NCBI RefSeq assembly: GCF_016107395.1 | Contig: NZ_JAAIKO010000022.1 | Location: 1-64,000 of the forward strand | Length of the DNA stretch: 64,000 nt | Direction: 5' to 3' | Origin: Streptomyces fildesensis | Lineage (GTDB): Bacteria > Actinomycetota > Actinomycetes > Streptomycetales > Streptomycetaceae | Program-made: the position numbers and the translations under genes | Shown: positions 42,074-50,119 of the stretch, in pieces | How positions within the stretch are numbered: the first letter of the stretch is position 1 | How the letters are laid out: every line of letters begins with the position of its first letter | Notes under the pieces: generated by a model | What the model was told of the DNA's origin: nothing | Seen by the model: only the letters and a program-made list of their open reading frames with translations | Databases searched by the model: none

Positions 42074-43477
42074 CGGGGCCGCCGCGCCGAGCCGGGAGGC
42101 GTTGAGCGTCGCGGCGTTGCGGATCGGCTTGCCACTGCTGGTCCGCGGGAGCGCCGGTAGCACGTAGACGGCGCGAGGCCGCTTGTAACCTGCGAGTCGC
42201 TGTCTCAGATACGCCTCGATCCCGGCCGCACCGGTGCCTCCGCCGTCCAGTGCCACGAACGCCTGGATCGCACCGTCGTGGACGACCACGGCCTCGGTCA
42301 CGCCGGGCGCACCGGCCAGTGTCTGTTCGACCTCGTTGAGGTCGACCTTGAGCCCGCCGACCGACACCTGGGAGTCGAGTCTGCCGAGGACGGTCACCCG
42401 TCCCGTGGACGTGTCGACCGTCCCGGCGTCCCGGGTGTGCAGCCAGCCGTCCGACCACCGGCTCGGGTCGGGGTCGCCGAGATAGGGCGACGCCGGCTGT
42501 CGCAGCATCAGTTCACCGTTCTCGACGCGGAGTTCATGACCGGGTGCGGGCAGCAGTGCCGGACGGTGCTCACCGAGGACGTCGACGGCCATCACTCCGG
42601 CCTCGGTCATCCCGTACATCGTGCCGATGCGTACCCCGTACCGCTGCGCGAAGGAGTTCCACAGCGCGTCGCCGACCAACTCGCCGCCGGTGATGACGCG
42701 TCGGAACAGCGGCAACGCGGGCGGGTCGGCGACCCGGGCGAGCAGGTCTACCTGGGAGGGCACCCCGATGAGCACGGTGGGTGCGGTCGCCTCGACGAGG
42801 GTGCGCAGGATGCCGTCCTTGCCGGTGTGCCGGGGTATGACCATCTCGGCGCCGGTGTGCAGACTGTTGAGGAGGCCACCGACCAGGCCGAGCACGTTGG
42901 TCATCGACGCGAGCATCACCACCTGGTGGCCGGCGCCCGGGAAACCGTCGATCCGGGTGTAGCGCTCGACCTCGGCCACCAGGTCCGCGGCCGTGCGGCC
43001 GATGACCTTGGAGGGACCGGTGGAGCCCGAGCTGAACTGGATGAGCGCGTGCCCGGTCCCGGGCGCACGGCCGCCCTCCAGCGGCCTGATCACGCTGCGG
43101 GTGTCCTGGAAGCCGCGCATCATGCCGGTGGCCGGTTCGGCCGGCTCCACGATGAACTGCGGAGCCAGCCGCTCGACACAGGAATTCACTTCGAATTCGG
43201 TGAACCGGTGGTCCACCAGAATCGCCTGCGCACCGCATTTCCAGACGGCCAGCACATGGGCGATGTATTCAAGCGAAGGAGGCAGATGAACAGCGACGGA
43301 ACCCCCGGTGTGCAGCCCGGAGTCCCGCAATTGCTGCTGCCGTTCCGACACCAGCTTCCGCAGCCGGCCACGATCGATGGATTCTCCGAGCCGGAGCACC
43401 GGCTCATCGGCCGGACCGGCGAGAAACAGCTCGTCAACGTCCACGCGGACTTCCCATTCACCTGACTGGACAGCCAC
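42068..43477 (-). CDS. AMP-dependent acyl/aryl ligase 2
   Basis: A 469-aa ANL-family ligase, shorter than ligase 1. A3 is IQFSSGSTGPSKV, A5 YGMTEAGV, A7 GWLHTRDAG, A8 LGRLDSQVSVGGLKV and A10 PRTSSGKPIRN. All catalytic motifs are present. Short enzymes of this type activate aryl or amino acids for transfer to CoA or a carrier protein. Having two ligases but one ACP suggests that one forms a CoA thioester or an amide. The GTG start is poorly supported; GTG 43444 after GGGAAG would shorten it by 11 residues. Confidence 0.82.
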   Translation of the reverse strand: MAVQSGEWEVRVDVDELFLAGPADEPVLRLGESIDRGRLRKLVSERQQQLRDSGLHTGGSVAVHLPPSLEYIAHVLAVWKCGAQAILVDHRFTEFEVNSCVERLAPQFIVEPAEPATGMMRGFQDTRSVIRPLEGGRAPGTGHALIQFSSGSTGPSKVIGRTAADLVAEVERYTRIDGFPGAGHQVVMLASMTNVLGLVGGLLNSLHTGAEMVIPRHTGKDGILRTLVEATAPTVLIGVPSQVDLLARVADPPALPLFRRVITGGELVGDALWNSFAQRYGVRIGTMYGMTEAGVMAVDVLGEHRPALLPAPGHELRVENGELMLRQPASPYLGDPDPSRWSDGWLHTRDAGTVDTSTGRVTVLGRLDSQVSVGGLKVDLNEVEQTLAGAPGVTEAVVVHDGAIQAFVALDGGGTGAAGIEAYLRQRLAGYKRPRAVYVLPALPRTSSGKPIRNAATLNASRLGAAAPS

Positions 43478-43578
43478 CTGATGCGGTCGCCTCAGGACGC
43501 TTCAAGCTTCGCTCAAGCGGTTCCGGCAGTCCATGCGTTACAGCTGCGGTTGCCGGAGCAGTACCGGCAGAATTCCCC

Positions 43579-44946
43579 TCAGCCGACGGCGGAAATGCTG
43601 GTCGCCACCGAGTGGTGAACAGCCGTGGATTCCGACTCCGCGACGAATTCGGCGAATCGCCGAACGCCCTCGTCGACAAGCTCGGGTGGCACCGCGCTGC
43701 ACGACAGCCGCAGCCTGCGCACACCGCCACCGCCGATGTAGAACGGGCTCATGGGCGTCCACAGCACCTGGTGCCGCCCCGCGGACCGCTCAAGGGCCCG
43801 CTCGTCCGCGTCGAAGGGCACGGACAGCACCACGAAGAAACCGCCCTCGGGCCGGTTCCAGTCGATGCCCCGTGCGGTGCGCTCCGGTTCGGGGAAGTGC
43901 CGGTCGAGCGCGTCGAGCAGCCGCGCCATGTTCTCCCGGTAGAAGGCGGCCGCGGCCAGCGACGCCGTCCGCATCCGGTACCCGTGCCGCACCAGGAGCC
44001 CGCCGATCACAGCCTGGCTGAGCGCCGGGGTGTTGACGGTCGTCATACTCTTGACCTTCGCGAGCTGGTCGGCGAGCAGCGTGCTCCCGCCGGGTCCCTC
44101 GACGCGCTGGTCGGCGACGACATAGCCGACCCTGGCCCCGGGGAACCCGGTCTTGGCCAGCGAGCCGAGGTAGATCACCCGGCGGTCGGTGTCCAGCGCC
44201 TTGAGGGTGGGCCGGGTGCTCTCCGCGTCGGCCCGGAACATCCCGTACGGATTGTCCTCCAGGACCAGCAGCCCCTCCTCCCCCGCCGCCGCCAGGAGTT
44301 CCCGGCGGGCCCGCACGGTCATGCAGACGCCGGACGGGTTGGCGAAGTCCGGCACGAGGTACAGGGCGCGCGGCCGCAGCCCCTGCGCGCGGGCCCGGCG
44401 GGCCGCGTCCACCACGTCGGCGGCGTCGATCCCGTGCTCGCCCTCCGGGACCGGGAAGAGCGGGATGTCGAGCAGCCGGGCCGCACCGCTGATGCCGACG
44501 TAGCAAGGCGAGGGCGCGAGCAGCACGTCGTCCGGCCCGGCGCACAGGGCCCGCAGCACCAGCAGCATCCCTTCCTGGGCTCCGACGGTCACCACGATCG
44601 CCTCGGGCGGGACGTCGATGCCCTCGTCCTCGGCGAGCGAGCGCGCGATCGGCTCCCGGATGATGCCCGCGGTGGGCCCGTACTGCATGAGCAGAGTGTT
44701 GATCTGCGGCTCGCTGAGTCCCCGGTCCCGTCGCAGATGGTCGGTATAGGCGGTGAGGCAGTCGGTGATGACGCCGGGGTCGAGCAGCGGGTCGTAGGGG
44801 CGGCCCGGCGCGAACGAGATGGCCTCGGGGTAGCGCGAGACCACCTCGTTGAGGAAGTTCATCGCGTCGAGCACCGGGTCGCGGAGCGAACCGTGCAGAT
44901 CCTCGATCCGCAGCGCGGTGTCTCCGGCGGGAGTCGGCGAGGTCAT
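43579..44946 (-). CDS. hpgT: PLP-dependent aminotransferase, HpgT-like
   Basis: A 455-aa fold-type I aminotransferase. The N-terminal DPVLDAMNFLNEVVSRYPEAISFAPGRP matches the (hydroxy)phenylglycine transaminase HpgT as I recall it. The PLP lysine is in YLGSLAKTGFPGARVGY, and PDFANPSGVCMT and EDNPYGMFR are family motifs. In Hpg pathways HpgT transfers the amino group (from L-Tyr) to 4-hydroxybenzoylformate, regenerating 4-hydroxyphenylpyruvate. ATG 44946 overlaps the hydrolase stop (ATGA). The symbol is used for family resemblance and context. Confidence 0.82.
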   Translation of the reverse strand: MTSPTPAGDTALRIEDLHGSLRDPVLDAMNFLNEVVSRYPEAISFAPGRPYDPLLDPGVITDCLTAYTDHLRRDRGLSEPQINTLLMQYGPTAGIIREPIARSLAEDEGIDVPPEAIVVTVGAQEGMLLVLRALCAGPDDVLLAPSPCYVGISGAARLLDIPLFPVPEGEHGIDAADVVDAARRARAQGLRPRALYLVPDFANPSGVCMTVRARRELLAAAGEEGLLVLEDNPYGMFRADAESTRPTLKALDTDRRVIYLGSLAKTGFPGARVGYVVADQRVEGPGGSTLLADQLAKVKSMTTVNTPALSQAVIGGLLVRHGYRMRTASLAAAAFYRENMARLLDALDRHFPEPERTARGIDWNRPEGGFFVVLSVPFDADERALERSAGRHQVLWTPMSPFYIGGGGVRRLRLSCSAVPPELVDEGVRRFAEFVAESESTAVHHSVATSISAVG

Positions 44947-45890
44947 ACGCGCACCTCCGCGAGCCGCTCGGCCAGGAACGCGGCCGCCTCGTCCTGGGCG
45001 GTGGTGGCGGCATCCAACTCCCCCGGCATCGCGAAGAATCCATGGATCATGCCGTCGTACCGGCTCAGCGCCACCGGCACCCCGGCGGCGGCGAGGCATT
45101 CTGCGTACTGCTCGCCCTCGTCCCGCAGCGGGTCGTACTCCGCCGTGATCACCAGCGCGGGCGGCAGCCCGCCGAGGTCCCCGGCGCGCAGCGGTGACGC
45201 GTACGGGTCCGCACCGTGCGCCGGATCGGCCAGGTAGTGCCGCCAGTACCAGTCCACCGAACGGTGGTTGAAGAACACCGTGTCCTGGTTCTCGCGCCGC
45301 GACGCGGTGTCGGCGAGATGGTCGGTGTTGGGGTACACCAGCAACTGGGCGGCGATCGGCGGGCCTCCGTGGTCGCGCAGGTGCAGCGCCAGGGCGGCGG
45401 CGAGGTTGGCGCCCGCGCTGTCACCGCCCAGCGCGAGCCGCGAACCGTCGCCGCCGTGCGCGTCGGCGTGCCCGGTGATCCATTCGACGGCGGCCCGGCA
45501 GTCGTACAGCGCGGCGGGGAACTTGTGCTCCGGGGCGAGCCGGTAGCCCACCGTCACCACGACGCACCCTGCCGCGTTGGCGAGCCTGCGGCAGATCGCG
45601 TCACAGGTGTCGAGCGTGCCGAGGGTCCAGCCGCCGCCGAAGAAGTAGCAGAGCACGGGGAGCGGGCGGCCGTCGGACTCCGGCCGGTACACCCGGACGG
45701 GCAGCAGCCCGCCGGGCCCCGGGATCTCGGCGTCGAGGACGCTCCCGACGGGCTCCGGGACCCCGCCGGCGGACCGGGCGGCGGCCAGGTCGGCCGCACG
45801 CGCTTCGGCGAGATCCAGTGTGTACAGGGGCCGGGTCCCGGCGGCGACGAGGCGCGCGCGCAGGGTCTCCACTTGGGGATGGAGCGACAC
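44943..45890 (-). CDS. Alpha/beta hydrolase, hormone-sensitive-lipase family
   Basis: A 315-aa hydrolase. The oxyanion-hole motif is CYFFGGGWTLG, with Phe in place of the His of the usual HGGG. The nucleophile is in GGDSAGAN, the acid in EYDPLRDEG and the His in MIHGFFAM. GTG 45890 has AGGAGG four bases upstream. It heads the leftward operon and overlaps hpgT. It may hydrolyse or release an ester or thioester intermediate; no other thioesterase is present in the cluster. Confidence 0.85.
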   Translation of the reverse strand: MSLHPQVETLRARLVAAGTRPLYTLDLAEARAADLAAARSAGGVPEPVGSVLDAEIPGPGGLLPVRVYRPESDGRPLPVLCYFFGGGWTLGTLDTCDAICRRLANAAGCVVVTVGYRLAPEHKFPAALYDCRAAVEWITGHADAHGGDGSRLALGGDSAGANLAAALALHLRDHGGPPIAAQLLVYPNTDHLADTASRRENQDTVFFNHRSVDWYWRHYLADPAHGADPYASPLRAGDLGGLPPALVITAEYDPLRDEGEQYAECLAAAGVPVALSRYDGMIHGFFAMPGELDAATTAQDEAAAFLAERLAEVRV

Positions 45891-46152
45891 ATGCCCTCCT
45901 GAAGGAGCGGACGAGACGGATGAGCGAGCGGACGGTGGTCCCGCGGAAAGCCGCTCTCCAGCACACCCGTTCACCACGGGTGGTGTCCACGCGTCCGGTC
46001 GGCGCTTTGGCAGCAGTTTCCGCCGCCGCCCGCAGCGCTGGGGACCGGGAACGCGGTGAAGTGACGTGACCAGTCCGTTTGTTCCTCGCACGCGAAGTGC
46101 TCCCGCCGGCTCCGCACGCCGGGGTACGGTGCGGTCGGGGGACGGGGGCGCG

Positions 46153-46743
46153 ATGGCATCGACGCACTGGCTGACACCGCGGATCGCGGCGGCGCTGAGC
46201 CGCCCGCGGTTCCGGGCCCGCCGCCACGGCCGGCCTCCCAGCGCGCCGCTCGACGTCCCTGACGCCACCGACTCGCCGTCACACGACCCGGCCCCGCCGG
46301 AACCGGAACCGCACGACGCGATCCCTCCCGCCCCGGACCTCCTCGAGAGGGACGCTCGGCTGTTTCCTGCCGCGGAACCCTTCGGCGGTGCCGTCCGGGA
46401 CGCGCTCGGCCCGGTGCTGTTCGACGACGGGGTCATCGAACTCCTCGCGCACTGCGGCACCGCCAGGAAGGTCCGCCCCACGGAGGACTGGCTGCGCGAG
46501 ACCCGGTATCTGCTGACCGGGGCGCCCACCGGACCGCGTGCGCTCGCCGGGATGCTGGAGGCCGCGTGCACTGTGCCGGAGCACGACGCCGTCGGACCCC
46601 TGCTCACCGGAGTGGCCTGGGCGGCCTGCACATCGGGCGACCCCGTCGCGGTCCTGGCCCTCGGGACGGCGGTGCGCCGGCGGAGCCGGCCGTCGCGCCG
46701 CCAGCCGCGCTGGGTGCGCGCCGGCCTGCGGTCCGGTGGGTGA
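46153..46743 (+). CDS. Hypothetical protein, helical C-terminal half
   Basis: A 196-aa protein of unknown function. The first 75 residues are Arg/Pro-rich and probably disordered; the rest is helical (FGGAVRDALGPVLFDDGVIELLAHCGTA, TEDWLRETRYLLTG). There is no signal peptide. It lies divergent from the hydrolase at the cluster edge. ATG 46153 is chosen because a run of G lies upstream. I see no known domain. Confidence 0.5.
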   Translation: MASTHWLTPRIAAALSRPRFRARRHGRPPSAPLDVPDATDSPSHDPAPPEPEPHDAIPPAPDLLERDARLFPAAEPFGGAVRDALGPVLFDDGVIELLAHCGTARKVRPTEDWLRETRYLLTGAPTGPRALAGMLEAACTVPEHDAVGPLLTGVAWAACTSGDPVAVLALGTAVRRRSRPSRRQPRWVRAGLRSGG

Positions 46744-46801
46744 CGGGGGGGGCGCGCGGGACGGTGGGCGGTGCGACGCATCGGGTACGCCCGGGGGTGG
46801 C

Positions 46802-47230
46802 TCAGCCGCCGTGCCCCGCGTGCTCCGGTGCCGCCTGGATCGTTCCGCCGAGCGTCGCACGCAGGCCCTTCAGGGCCTCCTGGGACTGGGCCGTGACGAT
46901 CCAGCGGGTCCCGACGAGGTAGATGCCGCCGTACGCCTGGGCCTCGGTCAGCCAGTCGCGCTGGCCGGTTTCCGCGGCGAAGGTGAGCATGCGGAACTCG
47001 CCCTGCCCGGTGCGGCACGAACCCTGTCGCAGTTCCGTCGCGACCACGCTGATTTCGGCCTTGCAGCCGAGAACAGCGGCGATCTGCTGTATCGAAGCGG
47101 GGCCGGCGACCGCCGGTACGGTGGTGGGAACTGCTGCCGCCGTGCTTTTCGTGTGCGCATTCCCGGCGCAGCCGCTCAGCAGGACCACACACAGCGCCGC
47201 GACGACACGTCCCAGTCGCAAATTCGGCAC
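46802..47230 (-). CDS. Small secreted lipoprotein, hypothetical
   Basis: A 142-aa protein with a type II signal peptide: a basic start, a hydrophobic run and lipobox LLSGC with lipidated Cys at about 21. The mature part is short with two further Cys (LGCKAE and GSCRTG), probably a disulfide. Similar small lipoproteins of unknown role are common in streptomycetes. GTG 47230 follows a G-rich site. It lies downstream of the double-repeat lipoprotein but is separated from it by strong hairpins. Confidence 0.65.
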   Translation of the reverse strand: MPNLRLGRVVAALCVVLLSGCAGNAHTKSTAAAVPTTVPAVAGPASIQQIAAVLGCKAEISVVATELRQGSCRTGQGEFRMLTFAAETGQRDWLTEAQAYGGIYLVGTRWIVTAQSQEALKGLRATLGGTIQAAPEHAGHGG

Positions 47231-47290
47231 ATCAACCCCATTGATTCGGTCGGAATTACGGAATTCCGTCGTTCCGCGACTCTGCTTCTT

Positions 47291-47380
47291 CTCCCCGTGC
47301 GGGGCGGGTGCCCGCACGGGGAGGCCGGGGCCCGGTGGCCGGGCCCGGTCCTCCCCGTGCGGATGGGCGCCGGGGAGGAC
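47291..47380. terminator. Tandem hairpin terminators
   Basis: A 13-bp perfect stem (CTCCCCGTGCGGG at 47291-47303 with 47311-47323) and a 10-bp stem (47348-47357 with 47371-47380) follow the 47385 stop on the minus strand. An additional GGGCCCGG dyad lies between them. They insulate the two lipoprotein genes. Confidence 0.65.
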
Positions 47381-47384
47381 GGTG

Positions 47385-48377
47385 CTAGGAACCCGCGCCG
47401 GCCTTCTTGCCACCCTGGGTGACCGCGAACCACAGACCCATCTTGCCCTGGCCGTTGATGTCACCGGGCTTCTCGTCCCCGGTGAACCAGTAGACGGGCC
47501 AGCAGTCGATGGCGAGCTGCTTCGTTCCGTCGGGCCGGGTGACGGTGCCGACCAGCTTGGACGCCACTCCGCGCACCTTGGTCTTGTCGACGGGCTTGGC
47601 GGGCTTCCAGGTGTTCAGGCAGGCGTCGAGGCAGGCGAACTTCATCGGCCAGGCGCTGTCCTTGTTGAAGCGGTAGAGCGTCCGCATCTTGCCGTCGACG
47701 ATGATCTTGCCCAGTTCGTCGTTGTCGGTGACCGACAGCTGCACGTCGCTGACCTGGCTCTGGGTCTGGCTGGGGCCGGGGGCGGGGGCAGCGGCCTGCT
47801 GTCCGGCCTTCTTGCCGTCGGGCGCCAGCGCGTTCCACGTACCGCCGACCCCGTGGCCCTTGGTGTCGCCGGCCTGGGTGTCCATGGCGTAGCGGTACAC
47901 CGGCCAGCCCGCGAGGGTCAGTTGGCGGCTGCCGTCGGTCCTGATGACCTCACCCAGCAGCTCGGGCTTGATGCCCGCGGAGGCGGTGGCGTCGTCCGCC
48001 GGCACGGCGGGCCAGGTGATGGCGCAGGCGCCGTCACAGTTGGACTTGGGCGGCTGGGCGGTGTCCTTGTCGAACCGGTAGAGGGTGAACCCCTTGCTGT
48101 CGGTGACGATCGGCCCCAGCTTCCCGTCGCTGCGCACCGCCAGCTCCTTGGCCGGCTCGCCCTTCTTCGCGCCCGCCTGGGCGTCGGTGCCGTATCCGCC
48201 CGTACTGCTGGCACCGTAATCCGAGCCGTATCCGGTCCCGATGTCCTTGCTGTCTCCAGCGGGCTGGACATTGGTTCCCTGGGCGTTGTTGCCCTTTTCG
48301 CTGCTGCCGCATCCTGCCGTCAGCAGAAGTACCACGGTGGCCGCTCCAGCGAATGCCGCTCGACGCCTGTTTACCAT
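47385..48377 (-). CDS. Secreted-repeat lipoprotein (Lipoprotein_15/COG4315 type)
   Basis: A 330-aa lipoprotein. The signal peptide ends in LLTAGC. A Gly/Ser-rich spacer is followed by two copies of a roughly 110-residue unit, each with a TLYRF(D/N)KD segment, a Cys pair (CDGAC and CLDAC), and a WPVY(R/W) strand. These are the Lipoprotein_15 repeats. ATG 48377 has AAGGAG five bases upstream. It lies just downstream of the membrane cytochrome and NuoF-ferredoxin genes on the same strand, and may be an extracytoplasmic partner of that redox pair, which is inferred. Confidence 0.82.
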   Translation of the reverse strand: MVNRRRAAFAGAATVVLLLTAGCGSSEKGNNAQGTNVQPAGDSKDIGTGYGSDYGASSTGGYGTDAQAGAKKGEPAKELAVRSDGKLGPIVTDSKGFTLYRFDKDTAQPPKSNCDGACAITWPAVPADDATASAGIKPELLGEVIRTDGSRQLTLAGWPVYRYAMDTQAGDTKGHGVGGTWNALAPDGKKAGQQAAAPAPGPSQTQSQVSDVQLSVTDNDELGKIIVDGKMRTLYRFNKDSAWPMKFACLDACLNTWKPAKPVDKTKVRGVASKLVGTVTRPDGTKQLAIDCWPVYWFTGDEKPGDINGQGKMGLWFAVTQGGKKAGAGS

Positions 48378-48533
48378 GACTGCTCCTTCGCATTCGGTCC
48401 GGCGGCTTCGCTCGCCGTTGCTCATGGATACGGGGAGACCCTGGTGGGTGTTCAGCCGAATCAAAACTTGTCACATCAGAGCAAGAACCGAGAGATTCAA
48501 CGCTGCGTAGACGCAGGGCATTTGCCCACGTGA

Positions 48534-48577
48534 CGACGGGAATTGCCGTCGTGGGGCGGGCGGTCGAGCCCGCCCGC
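48534..48577. terminator. Hairpins downstream of the NuoF-like gene
   Basis: ACGACGG/CCGTCGT (48534-48552) and a GGGCGGGC/GCCCGCCC stem just after it lie in the gap between the NuoF-like gene and the downstream lipoprotein. They are consistent with termination or attenuation on the minus strand. Confidence 0.5.
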
Positions 48578-48586
48578 CGGACGGGT

Positions 48587-48641
48587 CTAGGGCGTGTGGC
48601 GAAAGTCCCGCCTGGCCCACGACGCCTGGCACGCGCCCTAG
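48587..48641. repeat. Short CTAG-bounded palindromic element
   Basis: Imperfect inverted ends (CTAGGGCGTGTGGC at 48587-48600; GGCACGCGCCCTAG at 48628-48641, 12 of 14 pairs) carry the TAG stop of the NuoF-like gene at the right end. It shares CGCCTGGCACGC with the 116-bp element at 19026-19141. Confidence 0.6.
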
Positions 48642-50119
48642 TCCTGGATGCGCAGCGCGAGGGCGGGGCAGCGGCGTATCGCGCGCAGCGCCTTCGGGCG
48701 CAGCCGCCCGGGCAGTTCCATCGACGCCTTCTCCGGATAGCCGTCGGCGCCGAGCTGGATGATCTCGGGGAGAACGTCCATGCAGAGCCCGTGCCCCTGG
48801 CAGCGCGTCCAGTCCACGAGCAGCCGCTCGGTGCTCTCTTCTGCGGCCGGCGCCGCGGCGGTCTCGTCGGCGCGCAGCGGGAGGGTCCCCAGGACCGGCC
48901 GGCCGCAGCCGCTGCCGAGCGCGTGGTCGTAGAACTCGTCCGGGAACGTGGCGAGCGCCGACTCCACGAAGTTCGACGTCCCGTCGGGGTGGCTGCAGGC
49001 GCCGCGGCGCCTGACCGATTGCATACGGGCCTGGACGGCGTCGAGCGCGGCCTGGCCGCCTCCGCGGACGGCCAGTTCGAGGGTGTCGGCGAGCGCTGGC
49101 AGCCCCAGCACGCAGGGCCCGCACTGACCTGCGGATTCCCCGGCCATCCAACGGGTGACGCGCAGTACCTCACCGGCCGGGCAGGTGTCGTCGGGCAGCG
49201 GCAGCACCGCTCCGGCTCCGAGCACCGCGCCGAACGAGACCAGGGATTCGCGGGATATCTCCGCCGCCTTCGCGGAGTACGGGTCCAGCCACTTGCCGTG
49301 ATAGCCGCCGACCAGCACACCCTGACCGGGGCCGAGCCCGCACAGTTCCAGGATGTACGACAGCGGGACACCGGTCGGTGTCTCCATCACCGTGGCCCCG
49401 GCGACGGTCAGCAGCAGCGTGCCCGGCTCCGTCGGCAGGCCCACCGAGCGGTAGCCCAGTGCGCCGACCCGTGCCGCGAGGGCGAGCTGGGCGTATGTCT
49501 CGGTGTTGGACAGCAGGGTGGGCAGACCGCCCAGGCCCCGGTCGCTCGTCCGGATGGAGCGCCCCGAGGGCAGCGCGGGACCGCCGCTCAGCCCGCTGAC
49601 GTGAGCGGAACTCTCGCCCGTCACGAAACGCTCGGGGAGCAGCGTCACCCGGAGCTTGAGGCCGACCGGGCCGCGTTCGTAGATGGCGTCCCGAACGGAC
49701 TGCTCGACGTCGGTCCTGGTCACCCCGACGACGACCTCCTCGGCGTTCAGCGCCGCGGCGGCCAGCAGTGCTCCGTCGATCACCAGATGCGGGGAGTGCA
49801 GCAGCAGCGCCGTGTCCTTGAGGCAGCTGGGCTCGCCCTCGCTGCCGTTGACGACGACGGCCGTACGGCCGTCCCGGCTCTCGGCCGCCCGGGTCACCGA
49901 CTTCAGTTTCCGGGCGAACGGGAAGCCCGCTCCCCCGCGGCCGCGCAGGTCGATGTCCTCGGCGAGCGCCAGCAGTTCCTCCGGCCGCAGCCGGGGCAGC
50001 GAGCCGTGCACGGCCAGATGGGTGACACGGTCCAGCCGCGGCACCTCGTCCAGTCCGGCGAGCACCCGGGGCGGTCCGACACAACCGATGGCCGGGCGGG
50101 GGCCGTTCACGGCCGCCAT
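48638..50119 (-). CDS. NuoF-like flavoprotein fused to a C-terminal ferredoxin
   Basis: A 493-aa protein. It has NuoF FMN/NADH-binding features (LRGRGGAGFPFARK, VNGSEGEPSCLKD, SNTETYAQLA, VGGYHGKW), then the [4Fe-4S] region with ESAGQCGPCVLG and a later ACSHPDG Cys. The last 65 residues are a ferredoxin, VDWTRCQGHGLC...RRCPALAL, missing the central Cys of a [4Fe-4S] motif and so probably [3Fe-4S]. It probably passes electrons from a nicotinamide donor to the membrane cytochrome encoded upstream, whose stop it overlaps by 13 bases. Confidence 0.85.
   Translation of the reverse strand: MAAVNGPRPAIGCVGPPRVLAGLDEVPRLDRVTHLAVHGSLPRLRPEELLALAEDIDLRGRGGAGFPFARKLKSVTRAAESRDGRTAVVVNGSEGEPSCLKDTALLLHSPHLVIDGALLAAAALNAEEVVVGVTRTDVEQSVRDAIYERGPVGLKLRVTLLPERFVTGESSAHVSGLSGGPALPSGRSIRTSDRGLGGLPTLLSNTETYAQLALAARVGALGYRSVGLPTEPGTLLLTVAGATVMETPTGVPLSYILELCGLGPGQGVLVGGYHGKWLDPYSAKAAEISRESLVSFGAVLGAGAVLPLPDDTCPAGEVLRVTRWMAGESAGQCGPCVLGLPALADTLELAVRGGGQAALDAVQARMQSVRRRGACSHPDGTSNFVESALATFPDEFYDHALGSGCGRPVLGTLPLRADETAAAPAAEESTERLLVDWTRCQGHGLCMDVLPEIIQLGADGYPEKASMELPGRLRPKALRAIRRCPALALRIQD

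Noticed and set aside
42278..43465. Long plus-strand open frame opposite AMP ligase 2
   Set aside because: Antisense shadow; the minus strand carries all adenylation motifs.
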